Of a stretch of 28,412 nt of DNA, positions 1 to 7,621 are shown piece after piece; the first letter of the stretch is position 1; every line of letters starts with the position of its first letter. This DNA comes from Deltaproteobacteria bacterium. GTDB taxonomy: Bacteria; Desulfobacterota; Desulfuromonadia; Geobacterales; Pseudopelobacteraceae. The stretch lies in assembly GCA_016219145.1 (NCBI GenBank), contig JACRCG010000069.1:1-28412 (forward strand), given 5' to 3'. The position numbers and the translations under genes are program-made. The notes beneath the pieces are model-generated. The model had not been told where the DNA came from, searched no databases, and saw only the letters and a program-made list of their open reading frames with translations.

Positions 1-175
1 AGCAGTTCTCACAGAGGCACAGAGCTCACAGAGTTATAACTATCAGTATTAACAGGATAATTCAATTGAAAAGGTTCTGAATTCAGATCACCTTTTGGGT
101 GAAACCCTTTCTGCTTGTAAATACAGTTTTTCTCTGTGTCTTGTGAACTCTGTGAACTCTGTGAGAGTAACTGAC
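1..175. repeat. CACAGAG-rich inverted-repeat element, copy A
   Basis: The left arm (about 5-37) carries CACAGAGGCACAGAG followed by CTCACAGAGTT. The right arm (about 128-172) carries the complementary pattern CTCTGTG, AACTCTGTG, AACTCTGTGAGAG. The arms are about 90 bp apart and could form a long imperfect hairpin. Related copies lie at about 2466-2600 and 24545-24692. The core of this copy shares CCTTTT-N-GGTGAA with the copy near 24600. It may extend upstream of the window. It looks like a non-coding dispersed palindromic element; no transposase is visible. Confidence 0.6.
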
Positions 176-495
176 GTTTTTAGGATTATGTCTAGGTATC
201 GGCAGAAACCGGCAACTCTTGAACGTTTTCCGGGAAAGGACCGTATTTTTCTGGATGAGCTCAATCCCAGGTATTAGCGTCTTGCTGGTCTGGTGTCAAA
301 CGCGCCGGCTAAGGTGCTTGACAACAGCAATTGAACGGAGTAAGAAGGGATAACCTTTGATATTCTTTATTAAATGAGGTGAGAGCAATGGTGTCAGCCA
401 GAGAGCCATACTCTTTGAATTAGGTCGATGCAGTCAGCCGGCGGGCTGAGTGATCGGCCTTTTGCCGTTTATGGGTTAATCCAAAGGAGGCGAAT
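176..495 (+). other. Intergenic region upstream of the WSC-protein gene
   Basis: I see no convincing gene here. A 60-codon open frame (95-277) overlaps the repeat arm and has no good ribosome site. An 11-codon frame ATG388-TAG423 is preceded by GAGGTGAG at ribosome-site distance and could be a leader peptide, but this is weak. No tRNA, no recognisable riboswitch and no clear -35/-10 pair were found. The region ends with the strong AAAGGAGG ribosome site (483-490) of the next gene. Confidence 0.4.
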
Positions 496-1914
496 ATGTT
501 AAAAAAACGGATCAAACAGGTTGTCTCGGCTTTTGTGTTTTCCTTGCTTATGGTTTCTGGCGCCATGGCCCAGAATCAGACGATTCTGGGGATATGGGAG
601 CGGGAGAAAGATGGAGTGCAGATAAAGTTTGAGAGAGAAGGCAGTGCCAATTTTAAGGGCACGCTTGCGAAACTCTCTGATAGTCAGCTCCATATGGGCT
701 TTAGCCCTGGAGAGAATAACGTCAATGCCCAATGGGATGAAAGAGCCCAGAAATACATAAGAAATTTCAAAACCAGGAAAAATGACGGGACCAGCAGGTG
801 GCATGACGGAACGTATACCATTATTAACGCCGACCGGTTACAGGATGAAAATGGCGGTTATATGAACAGGGTCGGCAGAGCCCGAAATCCGGAGAGCTTT
901 CAATCGCATCCTTCACCGTCACTCCCTTATCTTGTTGGCTGTTTTAAAGATTCCGCGTATTCGAGAGATATGACAGGACATACCTTTTCCCTCGGCAACA
1001 TGACGACGGAAGCCTGTATCTCAGCCTGCAGCCAGAAAGGGTTCATGTATGCCGCGACCCAGTTCGGCTCACATTGTTTCTGCGACAACAAATATGGGGG
1101 ACAAGGTTCGGCCAGTAATTGCGATATGCGCTGTTCTGGTGATTCCAGCCAGATATGTGGCGGACATTCCGCTAACAGCGTTTACAAAATAAAGGAATCA
1201 ACGGAGTCATCAAAGCGGCCGGATGCCAGCGCAGGTTCGTCAATCAGCGGCGAATGGCGGATGAATGCAAACGGTTTTGAGGGGGTCATGGAGATAAGCG
1301 GTTCACCCGATTCATACGCAGGTCGTTTCAAGCTCGCTGGCGGAACTTGGGAGGCCATGCTGGAGCTTAAAATTCAGGGCAACACAATGTCGTTCCTGCG
1401 TGCCCATGCTCAACAACGCTACACTGGTACGATAAGAGGCGCCAGCATTTCCGGTACTTTTACCCAGGGTGGGGCAGGGAGCTACTCATGGCGGGCGTCG
1501 CAGGTATCCTCTACGGCAGCAGCCGGAAAGAGCGGGAGTTTTCAGGACAGTGAACCTGTTGCCCGAACCATTTTCAATAACTGGAACAAGGCCGGCGTCA
1601 CGAACGGGCCGACAAAAAGCACACAGTTTTCCATCAGCAGCTCTGTAACTGTAACAAGTATACTGAATTATCACTGGAACAACGGACAGGGCTATTCCAT
1701 CGGCACCATCGCACTGAAAGGCAGTAACGGCACAGTTTACGGCCCCTGGCAGGCAAGCGGTCTGCAGAGTTCTGTACCGTCTGCCAACTGGATTGTAAAG
1801 CCATACATTACTATTCCTGCCGGGACATATACGGTGATTGATTCTCATCCGGCGTCATGGTCACAGAATTCGGGATCACATGGCGCAGGTTTCAGCAGCA
1901 TATCAGGCTATTAG
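496..1914 (+). CDS. Secreted WSC-domain protein
   Basis: This 472-residue exported protein has a classical signal peptide: KKR near the N-terminus, a hydrophobic stretch at about residues 9-20, and a probable cleavage after AMA at 25. Residues 25-135 form an uncharacterised region. Residues 145-232 are a WSC domain, seen as YLVGCFKDS, then eight cysteines with HCFCDN and a CGG-type ending. WSC domains are cysteine-rich carbohydrate-binding modules best known from fungal wall sensors and exo-glucanases. Residues 250-337 are Gly/Ser-rich beta-type sequence (SGEWRMNANGFEG, ISGTFTQGGAGSYSW). Residues 355-472 form a separate beta-rich domain (YHWNNGQG, GTVYGPWQASG). No catalytic domain is evident, so a glycan- or surface-binding role is inferred. 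The start is supported by AAAGGAGG five bases upstream. It appears monocistronic. Confidence 0.8.
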   Translation: MLKKRIKQVVSAFVFSLLMVSGAMAQNQTILGIWEREKDGVQIKFEREGSANFKGTLAKLSDSQLHMGFSPGENNVNAQWDERAQKYIRNFKTRKNDGTSRWHDGTYTIINADRLQDENGGYMNRVGRARNPESFQSHPSPSLPYLVGCFKDSAYSRDMTGHTFSLGNMTTEACISACSQKGFMYAATQFGSHCFCDNKYGGQGSASNCDMRCSGDSSQICGGHSANSVYKIKESTESSKRPDASAGSSISGEWRMNANGFEGVMEISGSPDSYAGRFKLAGGTWEAMLELKIQGNTMSFLRAHAQQRYTGTIRGASISGTFTQGGAGSYSWRASQVSSTAAAGKSGSFQDSEPVARTIFNNWNKAGVTNGPTKSTQFSISSSVTVTSILNYHWNNGQGYSIGTIALKGSNGTVYGPWQASGLQSSVPSANWIVKPYITIPAGTYTVIDSHPASWSQNSGSHGAGFSSISGY

Positions 1915-1953
1915 GATAAGTTTTATTTTTGCGGTCTCCATTGCTTCCAGGAT

Positions 1954-1977
1954 AATCCGGAAATGAAATTCCGGTTT
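1954..1977 (+). terminator. Possible weak terminator after the WSC-protein gene
   Basis: CCGGAA (1957-1962) pairs with TTCCGG (1969-1974) around a 6-base loop, followed by only three T. The stem is short and the U-tract poor, so this is tentative. Confidence 0.3.
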
Positions 1978-2114
1978 AACCTGCTGGAGGTTCAGCTCGT
2001 GCCGCTGATAAGTTATAACAGGCATAAAGAGATCAGGAGTGGAGGTGAAACTGTACTTTCCGGAATTCTGTGCTAGTATCTGTTTCAACAACGACTTCCC
2101 ACAGGAGCCACACG

Positions 2115-2447
2115 ATGAAATATCCCCTTTTAGCTTTGACGGCGCTGGTTTTTTCGGTTAGCGGCTGTGCCATGTTTACGGCCTGGAAAAGCATCCCTCC
2201 GCCGGGCGGCTGTGACCAGTGCCACACCCAGGCGATCAGCACCAACTGGCAGGTGAGCTATCAGGTTGTAGACATAGCGGACGAGCGGGGTCGTCTTGCC
2301 TTCCAGACCCCCGAGCACAATCAACCGGTGACCGGCAGGCCGGAAAATCCTCTGGAGGCCAGGAAGGTTGAGGAAAAGGCCTGTTTTGATTGCCACAAGT
2401 CGCCAAACCAGCAGCATCGCGAGCGCAAGGGGCGTTTTCATCACTAA
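2115..2447 (+). CDS. Small diheme c-type cytochrome lipoprotein
   Basis: This 110-residue protein starts MKYPLLALTALVFSVSGC. That is a lipoprotein signal with the lipobox VSGC, predicting lipidation at Cys18. It has two CXXCH heme-attachment motifs: CDQCH near residue 34 and CFDCH near residue 96. It should therefore bind two c-type hemes and sit on the periplasmic side of a membrane or on the outer membrane. The upstream in-frame ATG at 2070 would put extra residues before the signal; ATG2115 has AGGAG (2103-2107) at a good distance and gives a perfect signal. It is much shorter than the multiheme Omc-type cytochromes. An electron-carrier role is inferred. I do not recognise a named family. 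It is not clearly operonic. Confidence 0.8.
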   Translation: MKYPLLALTALVFSVSGCAMFTAWKSIPPPGGCDQCHTQAISTNWQVSYQVVDIADERGRLAFQTPEHNQPVTGRPENPLEARKVEEKACFDCHKSPNQQHRERKGRFHH

Positions 2448-2465
2448 CCCTGAAACGGCAAGTAA

Positions 2466-2600
2466 TCTCACAGAGTTCACAGAGGCACAGAGAGAAGTAC
2501 TATATCTGATCACAGGGGGTCCGCTCATAAGGGGAACGGTTGCCGGTTTACAGCTGCTTAAAGCTCTGTGGGCTCTGTGCCCCTGTGAGAACGGTTTTTT
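2466..2600. repeat. CACAGAG-rich inverted-repeat element, copy B
   Basis: The left arm (2468-2495) reads CTCACAGAGTTCACAGAGGC followed by ACAGAGAG. The right arm (about 2563-2593) reads GCTCTGTGGGCTCTGTGCCC followed by CTGTGAGAACGG. The reverse complement of the right arm closely matches the left arm of copy A (GTTCTCACAG-GGCACAGAG). The element fills the gap between the diheme lipoprotein and the methyltransferase. An open frame through it (2368-2643) is treated as spurious. Confidence 0.6.
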
Positions 2601-2735
2601 GTTACACGTAAGTCAGGCTGCTGGAATAACACAGAACAACTGATAAGTACTTTCCGCTGCTTCGTGTTTCAAATGCTTTTACCCGCCGTACAGCACCTGC
2701 TGCACGGCGGTTTTGTTACAGAGATGGAGGAAGCG

Positions 2736-3941
2736 TTGACAGAGAAAGACAAAAGGATTGTTGGCCCGGAAACGGTGCGGATGCTTGAGTTGGGGCATCC
2801 CTGGGTCGTTGCCGACACATACACGAAAAAATGGCCGGCTGGACAACCAGGTCAATCAGTTGAACTCTGCGACGGACAGGGGCGCTATCTGGCCACGGCC
2901 CTGCTCGATCCGGCTGATCGCGTTGTGGCGCGTGTGCTGGACCGGCAGCGGATTCGGCTGGATCGGGGCTGGCTGATGAAACGTGTGCAGGCCGCCATAG
3001 ATCTGCGCCGCCATCATGCCGACCTGACTGAAACCGATGCTTATCGCCTGGTAAATGCCGAAGGGGATGGCCTGCCTGGCCTGACGGTTGATTGCTACGC
3101 CGGCTATCTGATGCTGCAGCTCTACAGTGCCGCCTGGAGGCCGCATCTGGCCTTGCTTACCAAAGTATTGCAGGAGCTGCTGTCTCCGGTCGGAATTTAC
3201 GAAAAGCTTAGGCCCCGAGAGACCAGGGAGCTGGAGGCGCAGAGCGACTCCAAGAACTACGGTCGTCTGCTGGCCGGGGGTCCGGCTCCGCAGCGGCTGG
3301 AAGTTCGTGAGAACGGCTTGACTTTTCTGGTGAGTCTGGAGCAGGGGCTCAACAGCGGACTGTTTCTTGATCAGCGCAGAAACAGGCGTGATCTGATGCA
3401 GCGGGTTGATGGAAAGCGTGTGCTGAACCTGTTTGCCTACACCGGAGCTTTCTCGGTTGCTGCTGCGGCTTCCGGCGCGACCCTGGTGACCGGTGTGGAC
3501 GCTTCGCCTGGCTACAGCGACTGGGCCAGAGCCAATTTCGGGGCTAACCGCCTGAATCCCAAACGGCACGAATTCATCGTCGGCGACTGCATGGCCGTGC
3601 TCGGTAATCTGGCGCAGAGCAACAAAAAATACGACGTCATCCTGATGGATCCTCCGTCATTTTCAACGACCTCCAAAAGCCGCTTCACGACCAGAGGCGG
3701 GACATCCGATCTGGCGGCGGCGGCCATTAAACTACTCGTTGATGGCGGTTTGTTGATCACATCTTCCAATCATCAAAAAGTCGATGTGGCTGATTATCTT
3801 AAAGAATTGCGCCGGGCCGCCCTGCAATCCGGCTGTGAGCTGCGGGTGATCTCCCTGTTCGGCCAGCCGGAAGATTTCCCCTATCCTGTCACCTTTCCGG
3901 AGGGGCGCTACCTTAAATATGCGGTCTGTGTGAAGTCTTGA
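2736..3941 (+). CDS. RlmI-like class I SAM-dependent methyltransferase (PUA + MTase)
   Basis: This 401-residue protein resembles the RlmI/YccW family of 23S rRNA methyltransferases. The N-terminal PUA-like part has the HPWV motif near residue 21. The Rossmann domain has SAM motif I around residues 229-240 (VLNLFAYTGAFS) and motif IV DPPSF at 305-309. In RlmI the motif VI region carries SCS with the catalytic cysteine for m5C transfer; here the equivalent stretch reads TSSNH (342-346), so m5C chemistry is doubtful. Target and modification are therefore unknown. I chose the TTG at 2736: TGGAGG lies five bases upstream, and the resulting N-terminus (20 residues before HPW) matches the family. 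ATG2664 and ATG2724 are in frame but lack such a site. It is followed closely by the release-factor-like gene. Confidence 0.8.
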   Translation: MTEKDKRIVGPETVRMLELGHPWVVADTYTKKWPAGQPGQSVELCDGQGRYLATALLDPADRVVARVLDRQRIRLDRGWLMKRVQAAIDLRRHHADLTETDAYRLVNAEGDGLPGLTVDCYAGYLMLQLYSAAWRPHLALLTKVLQELLSPVGIYEKLRPRETRELEAQSDSKNYGRLLAGGPAPQRLEVRENGLTFLVSLEQGLNSGLFLDQRRNRRDLMQRVDGKRVLNLFAYTGAFSVAAAASGATLVTGVDASPGYSDWARANFGANRLNPKRHEFIVGDCMAVLGNLAQSNKKYDVILMDPPSFSTTSKSRFTTRGGTSDLAAAAIKLLVDGGLLITSSNHQKVDVADYLKELRRAALQSGCELRVISLFGQPEDFPYPVTFPEGRYLKYAVCVKS

Positions 3942-3948
3942 AATTGAT

Positions 3949-4269
3949 ATGATCGAGATAAAAGAAACAGACATAAAGATCGACTATTACCGCGCCTCCG
4001 GACCGGGCGGTCAGCATCGCAACACGACCGATTCGGCGGTGCGGATCCGCCATCTGCCGACCGGCATTGTGGCCCAGGCTTCCGAGAACCGCTCGCAGCT
4101 TCAAAATCGCGAGGTTGCCATGGAGCGGCTGCGGCAGGCGCTTGAAAAGCGCGAACGCAAGGCCAAAAAACGGATTGCCACACGTGTGCCCAAGCGTGCC
4201 AAAGAGGTTCGCCTCACCGGGAAAAGGATCGTGTCGGAGAAAAAGCGCCTGCGCAGTACTCTGGAGTAA
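3949..4269 (+). CDS. Short GGQ-type peptide chain release factor-like protein
   Basis: This 106-residue protein consists of a class I release-factor catalytic domain. It has the sequence RASGPGGQH with the GGQ tripeptide at residues 20-22, then the typical SQLQNREVAMERL stretch and a strongly basic C-terminal tail (KKRIATRVPKRAKEVRL). It lacks the codon-recognition domains of RF1/RF2. The family (ArfB/YaeJ and mitochondrial C12orf65-like) hydrolyses peptidyl-tRNA on stalled ribosomes, with the basic tail entering the empty mRNA channel. A rescue role is inferred. It is shorter than E. coli ArfB (about 140 residues). The start lies 7 bases after the preceding stop, suggesting co-transcription. 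The ribosome site is weak. Confidence 0.8.
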   Translation: MIEIKETDIKIDYYRASGPGGQHRNTTDSAVRIRHLPTGIVAQASENRSQLQNREVAMERLRQALEKRERKAKKRIATRVPKRAKEVRLTGKRIVSEKKRLRSTLE

Positions 4270-4355
4270 TTTTCTCACTTGTACTCCTCCCAGAATTCGT
4301 TTGACTCACTACGCTTAACACAGTAATTTAGCTTGTTTAAATTCCGGAGTTAATC

Positions 4356-5060
4356 ATGCTGCGCGCATATCTATATCTGGCGGTGTTTATTCCGCTGACG
4401 TTCCTGTTCTCGGTAAGCTCTTTCATCTCGACGCTGTTTGACGGCAGCGGCAGAGCTTATGCCTGGCACGCCCGGCTCTGGGGACGTCTGGCGCTGGGAC
4501 TGGCCGGAGTCAAGGTGTCGCTTGGCGGAGCCGAACATATTCCGGACGGGCCGGTCATATTCATGAGCAATCACCAGAGCAGCTTTGATATTCCGGCGCT
4601 TCTGGCAGCCATGCCGCGCCGGATTCACTGGATTGCCAAGAAGGAGCTCTTCGATATTCCGGTGTTCGGTCAATCAATGCGGCGTGGAGGCTACATTCCG
4701 CTGGACCGCGGCGATGGCCGCAAGGCCCTGCAGAGCATGGATGCCGCCGCAGCCACCATTCGTCAGGGCAAAAGCGTGGTCATGTTTCCGGAAGGTACCC
4801 GCACGGTGGACGGCAAGCTGCTCCCCTTCAAACGGGGCGGATTCATTCTGGCCCGCAAGGCGGCGGTGCCGGTCATACCGGTCACAATCAACGGCAGCGG
4901 CAAGGTCAATCCGGCTGGCCGGATCAGGTTGTACAGCGGCGACATCAGGATTGTACTGCATCCGCCGGTGAGCGTCCCTGGCGACCTGAAAAAGAGCGAA
5001 ACCGAAAGCTGGATGATGGAAAACGTGCGGAAAAGTATTGAAGCCGCCCTGGAGAGTTGA
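4356..5060 (+). CDS. plsC: 1-acyl-sn-glycerol-3-phosphate acyltransferase
   Basis: This 234-residue protein is of typical PlsC size. It transfers an acyl chain to lysophosphatidic acid to make phosphatidic acid at the inner membrane. An N-terminal hydrophobic segment (about 5-28) anchors it. Motif I, NHQSSFD, is at residues 72-78 (catalytic His/Asp pair), motif III, FPEGTR, is at 144-149, and VIPVTI follows as motif IV. It is followed without a gap by a 60-residue membrane protein (TGA then ATG), then another membrane protein and rnj. This is likely a housekeeping operon. The role is firm at family level; acyl donor preference is not visible. Confidence 0.9.
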   Translation: MLRAYLYLAVFIPLTFLFSVSSFISTLFDGSGRAYAWHARLWGRLALGLAGVKVSLGGAEHIPDGPVIFMSNHQSSFDIPALLAAMPRRIHWIAKKELFDIPVFGQSMRRGGYIPLDRGDGRKALQSMDAAAATIRQGKSVVMFPEGTRTVDGKLLPFKRGGFILARKAAVPVIPVTINGSGKVNPAGRIRLYSGDIRIVLHPPVSVPGDLKKSETESWMMENVRKSIEAALES

Positions 5061-5243
5061 ATGAGTATCGGCTACAAGTATATCGGATTGATCATGGCCG
5101 GCCTGGCGGCCATCTGCTGGGGCCTGCCTGCCTCCCATCGCCTGAAGTTTCCTTTTGATATCGGCGCTGCCCTGATCGTTCTGGCGGGTGTCATTGCCAT
5201 GACATTGGGCGTGCTGCTGACATGTATCCCCGGTTTTTTTTAG
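5061..5243 (+). CDS. Small two-TM membrane protein
   Basis: This 60-residue hydrophobic protein has two predicted membrane helices (about 6-24 and 33-57) joined by a short polar loop (SHRLKFPFD). Its ATG directly follows the plsC stop codon, so translation is probably coupled. I do not recognise a family or catalytic residues. The tight coupling to plsC supports a real gene, possibly an accessory to the envelope lipid enzyme, but that is inference. Confidence 0.6.
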   Translation: MSIGYKYIGLIMAGLAAICWGLPASHRLKFPFDIGAALIVLAGVIAMTLGVLLTCIPGFF

Positions 5244-5355
5244 CATCCCCTCCCTTGACGGGAGGGGATTGAGGGGAGGGTGAAGTTGCCGACGGAGTAA
5301 AATATGGCACTCTCCCCCACCCCCTGACCCCCTCCCGCAAGGGGAGGGGGGACTC
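5244..5355. repeat. C/G-rich inverted-repeat element, copy 1
   Basis: The left block (5246-5281) contains TCCCCTCCC-TTGA-CGGGAGGGGA followed by a G-rich stretch. The right block (about 5310-5352) is roughly its inverse complement (CCCCCTCCCGCAAGGGGAGG). The whole can fold into a large hairpin with sub-hairpins. Similar elements occur at about 11400-11485 and 16868-16988. It sits inside the plsC-rnj gene string, so it may affect transcript stability. It is a non-coding REP/MITE-like element. Confidence 0.65.
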
Positions 5356-5373
5356 CATTGCAAACGAGAACTT

Positions 5374-5778
5374 ATGTTGAAAGAAAAAATGAAAAGCATA
5401 CTTGTAAACGGGGTGGTCATTATTGTCATCAGCCTGTTCCTGTTTCTGGCCGGCACCTGGTGGCGGATGAGCGCCCAGTTCAGCCTTGGTCAGGAGGCGC
5501 TGCGAAAAGGAGATTTTCCGGGCGCGGTGGCCGGTTTCGAGTCGGCCCTGCATATGTACATCCCTTTCCATCCCACTATCAAAAAAGCGGCCGAGCAGCT
5601 CTGGCTGATCGGCGAGAACAATGAAAGAGCTGGAAACGTCACGCGAGCCCTGATTGCCTATCGCGCCCTGCGCAGCTCGTTCTATGCCGACCACTGGCTG
5701 GTCACGCCGGGAGAAGAGTGGATCGCGCGCTGCGACAAAAAGATTGCTGCCCTGATCCCCATGCAGCGGGAAAGATAG
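5374..5778 (+). CDS. Membrane-anchored TPR-like protein upstream of rnj
   Basis: This 134-residue protein has one N-terminal membrane helix (about residues 9-29, VVIIVISLFLFLAG then TWW). The rest is a soluble alpha-helical part reminiscent of tetratricopeptide pairs (FSLGQEALRKGDFPGAVAGF and NNERAGNVTRALIAYRAL). It probably faces the periplasm. No catalytic motif is visible. Its stop lies 3 bases before rnj, so they are likely co-transcribed. An in-frame ATG at 5389 is an alternative start; neither has a strong ribosome site. Function unknown. Confidence 0.7.
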   Translation: MLKEKMKSILVNGVVIIVISLFLFLAGTWWRMSAQFSLGQEALRKGDFPGAVAGFESALHMYIPFHPTIKKAAEQLWLIGENNERAGNVTRALIAYRALRSSFYADHWLVTPGEEWIARCDKKIAALIPMQRER

Positions 5779-5781
5779 ACT

Positions 5782-7455
5782 ATGCAAAGCTCTGAATCAC
5801 ATTCGGCATTACAGATCGTTGCGTTAGGCGGTTTAGGCGAGATCGGCATGAACATGATGGCCTACCAGCATGGCGACGATATTATCATCGTCGATTGCGG
5901 CCTGATGTTTCCCAGCCCGGACATGCTCGGCATCGACTACGTCATCCCGGATATTTCCTGGCTGCGTGAGCGCAGTGAGCAGATCCGCGCCATCTGCCTG
6001 ACCCATGGCCATGAGGATCATATCGGCGCGCTCCCTTTTGTATTGCAGGAGTTGAACGTACCGGTCTACGGCACGGCCCTGACGCTGGGTTTCGTCAATG
6101 AAAAACTGAAAGAGTACAAGCTGGACGACTGTGTGGAGCTGATCGTCGTCAAGCCGCGCGATACGGTCAGCATCGGCTGTTTTCGGGTTGAATTCCTGCG
6201 GGTGGCGCATTCGGTGGTGGACGGCTGTGCGCTGGCGATTACTTCTCCGGAAGGGGTCGTGATCCATACCGGAGATTTCAAAATCGACCACACTCCGGTG
6301 GACGGGCAGCTGACTGACCTGGCCAGCCTTTCCCGCTACGGTGAGGCCGGAGTGCTGGCGCTGTTGTCGGATTCAACCAACGTTGAGCGCGAGGGGTATA
6401 CCCTGTCCGAGAAGTATGTTGGAGAGGCGTTCGCCGATATCTTCCCCAAATGCTCGGGGCGCATCATCGTAGCGGCCTTCTCCAGCAGTATCCACCGTGT
6501 GCAGCAGGTGGCCGACGTTGCCGCCCGCTGCGGCCGCAAGCTCCTGCTGAACGGCCGCTCGATGGTGAAAAACGTGCAGATCTCCCGCCAGTTGGGTTAT
6601 CTGACCATCGCCGACGAGCAGATCATGGATCTGCGGGAGCTTCCCCATCTGCCGCCCGAGCAGGTCTGTATCATCTCCACTGGCAGTCAGGGGGAGCCGA
6701 TGAGAGCGCTGACCCGCATCGCCATGGACGATCACAAGCAGATCAAACTTGAGCCGGGCGACACCGTCATACTCTCGTCGCGCGTCATTCCCGGCAACGA
6801 ACGCACTATCTCCGAGCTGATCAACCACCTTTACCGTCGCGGCGCCGAAGTTTTCCATGAAAAGGTTTCCGAGGTGCATGTCTCCGGCCACGCCAGCCAG
6901 GAAGAGCTGAAGCTGATGCTCAACACAGTCCAGCCCCGTTTTTTCATCCCGATCCACGGTGAATACCGTCATCTGGTCAAGCATATCGAGCTGGCCCGCA
7001 AGGTCGGCATTCCACAGGAGCGCTGCATCCTGGCCACCAACGGCCAGGTCGTCTCATTCTACTCCGGTACGGCGGCGATTGTGGAACAGATCGAGTCGGG
7101 CCGGGTGTTCGTGGACGGCAAGGGGGTCGGCGATGTCGGCACGGTTGTCCTGAAAGACCGCAAGCACCTCTCCGAAGACGGCATGATCGTGGTCATCATC
7201 GGCATGAATCACTCCACCGGCGCGGTCATTTACGGCCCGGATCTGGTCTCGCGCGGCTTTGTCTTCGAGGATGAAAGCCAGGAATATCTGGAAAATGCCC
7301 GTGGTGTTGTGATTGCGGCACTGGACGAGCTGAACGTAGAGATGCGCTGCGACAATGAAGAGGTCAAGACCGCTGTCCGTCAGGCCCTGCGGCGTTTCTG
7401 CAAGAAAACCATCGAGCGCAGGCCGGTTATTCTGCCGGTGATTATGGAGATGTAA
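5782..7455 (+). CDS. rnj: Ribonuclease J
   Basis: This 557-residue protein has the length and motifs of RNase J, the metallo-beta-lactamase/beta-CASP ribonuclease with 5'-3' exonuclease and endonuclease activity in mRNA decay and rRNA maturation. The metal-binding motif HGHEDH is at residues 75-80. A second MBL motif (HTGDFKIDHTPVDG) follows near 160. The beta-CASP part has SGHASQEELKLML and IPIHGEYRHL. The C-terminal RNase J domain includes VVIIGMNHSTG. It is the last gene of the plsC string. The start ATG is 3 bases after the upstream stop. Confidence 0.93.
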   Translation: MQSSESHSALQIVALGGLGEIGMNMMAYQHGDDIIIVDCGLMFPSPDMLGIDYVIPDISWLRERSEQIRAICLTHGHEDHIGALPFVLQELNVPVYGTALTLGFVNEKLKEYKLDDCVELIVVKPRDTVSIGCFRVEFLRVAHSVVDGCALAITSPEGVVIHTGDFKIDHTPVDGQLTDLASLSRYGEAGVLALLSDSTNVEREGYTLSEKYVGEAFADIFPKCSGRIIVAAFSSSIHRVQQVADVAARCGRKLLLNGRSMVKNVQISRQLGYLTIADEQIMDLRELPHLPPEQVCIISTGSQGEPMRALTRIAMDDHKQIKLEPGDTVILSSRVIPGNERTISELINHLYRRGAEVFHEKVSEVHVSGHASQEELKLMLNTVQPRFFIPIHGEYRHLVKHIELARKVGIPQERCILATNGQVVSFYSGTAAIVEQIESGRVFVDGKGVGDVGTVVLKDRKHLSEDGMIVVIIGMNHSTGAVIYGPDLVSRGFVFEDESQEYLENARGVVIAALDELNVEMRCDNEEVKTAVRQALRRFCKKTIERRPVILPVIMEM

Positions 7456-7539
7456 ATTTTATTGTTTCTGCATTTCAGCACTAATATACGATAAGCAATT
7501 CCCGCACTGTAGTACCTCCCACCTCGCTATTATTCCATC

Positions 7540-7569
7540 TTGCATCTAAGATGCATTTATGCATAATAT
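7540..7569 (+). promoter_or_regulatory. Candidate operator/promoter of the sigma-54 activator gene
   Basis: Two overlapping dyads are visible: TGCATCT-A-AGATGCA (7541-7555) and GATGCA-TTTA-TGCATA (7550-7565). The second has the same layout as the dyad upstream of the AOR operon (GATGCA-N4-TGCATC). A sigma-70-like pair, TTGCAT (7540-7545) and TAATAT (7564-7569, 18-bp spacing), overlaps the dyads. Autoregulation by the downstream activator is inferred. Confidence 0.5.
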
Positions 7570-7621
7570 ACCTGTTCCAGCATCCCGCCGAATATAGCGC
7601 CAGTTACGCGAGGTTCCCGTC

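Noticed and set aside
1..175. CACAGAG repeats as a CRISPR array
   Set aside because: The units are short, irregular and inverted, with no uniform spacers and no cas genes.
289..495. Riboswitch (GEMM type) upstream of the WSC-protein gene
   Set aside because: The conserved GGCAAAC and GACGCAAAGCC blocks of GEMM riboswitches are not present.
2368..2643. Plus-strand open frame of 91 codons after the diheme lipoprotein
   Set aside because: It overlaps the lipoprotein gene in another frame and runs through repeat copy B.
2856..3569. Minus-strand open frame of 237 codons
   Set aside because: Antisense to the methyltransferase gene, with low-complexity composition and no family features.
4674..5456. 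Minus-strand open frame of 260 codons
   Set aside because: It crosses plsC, the small membrane gene and the C/G-rich repeat; the repeat translates into a proline/glycine/serine run, so it is not a real protein.
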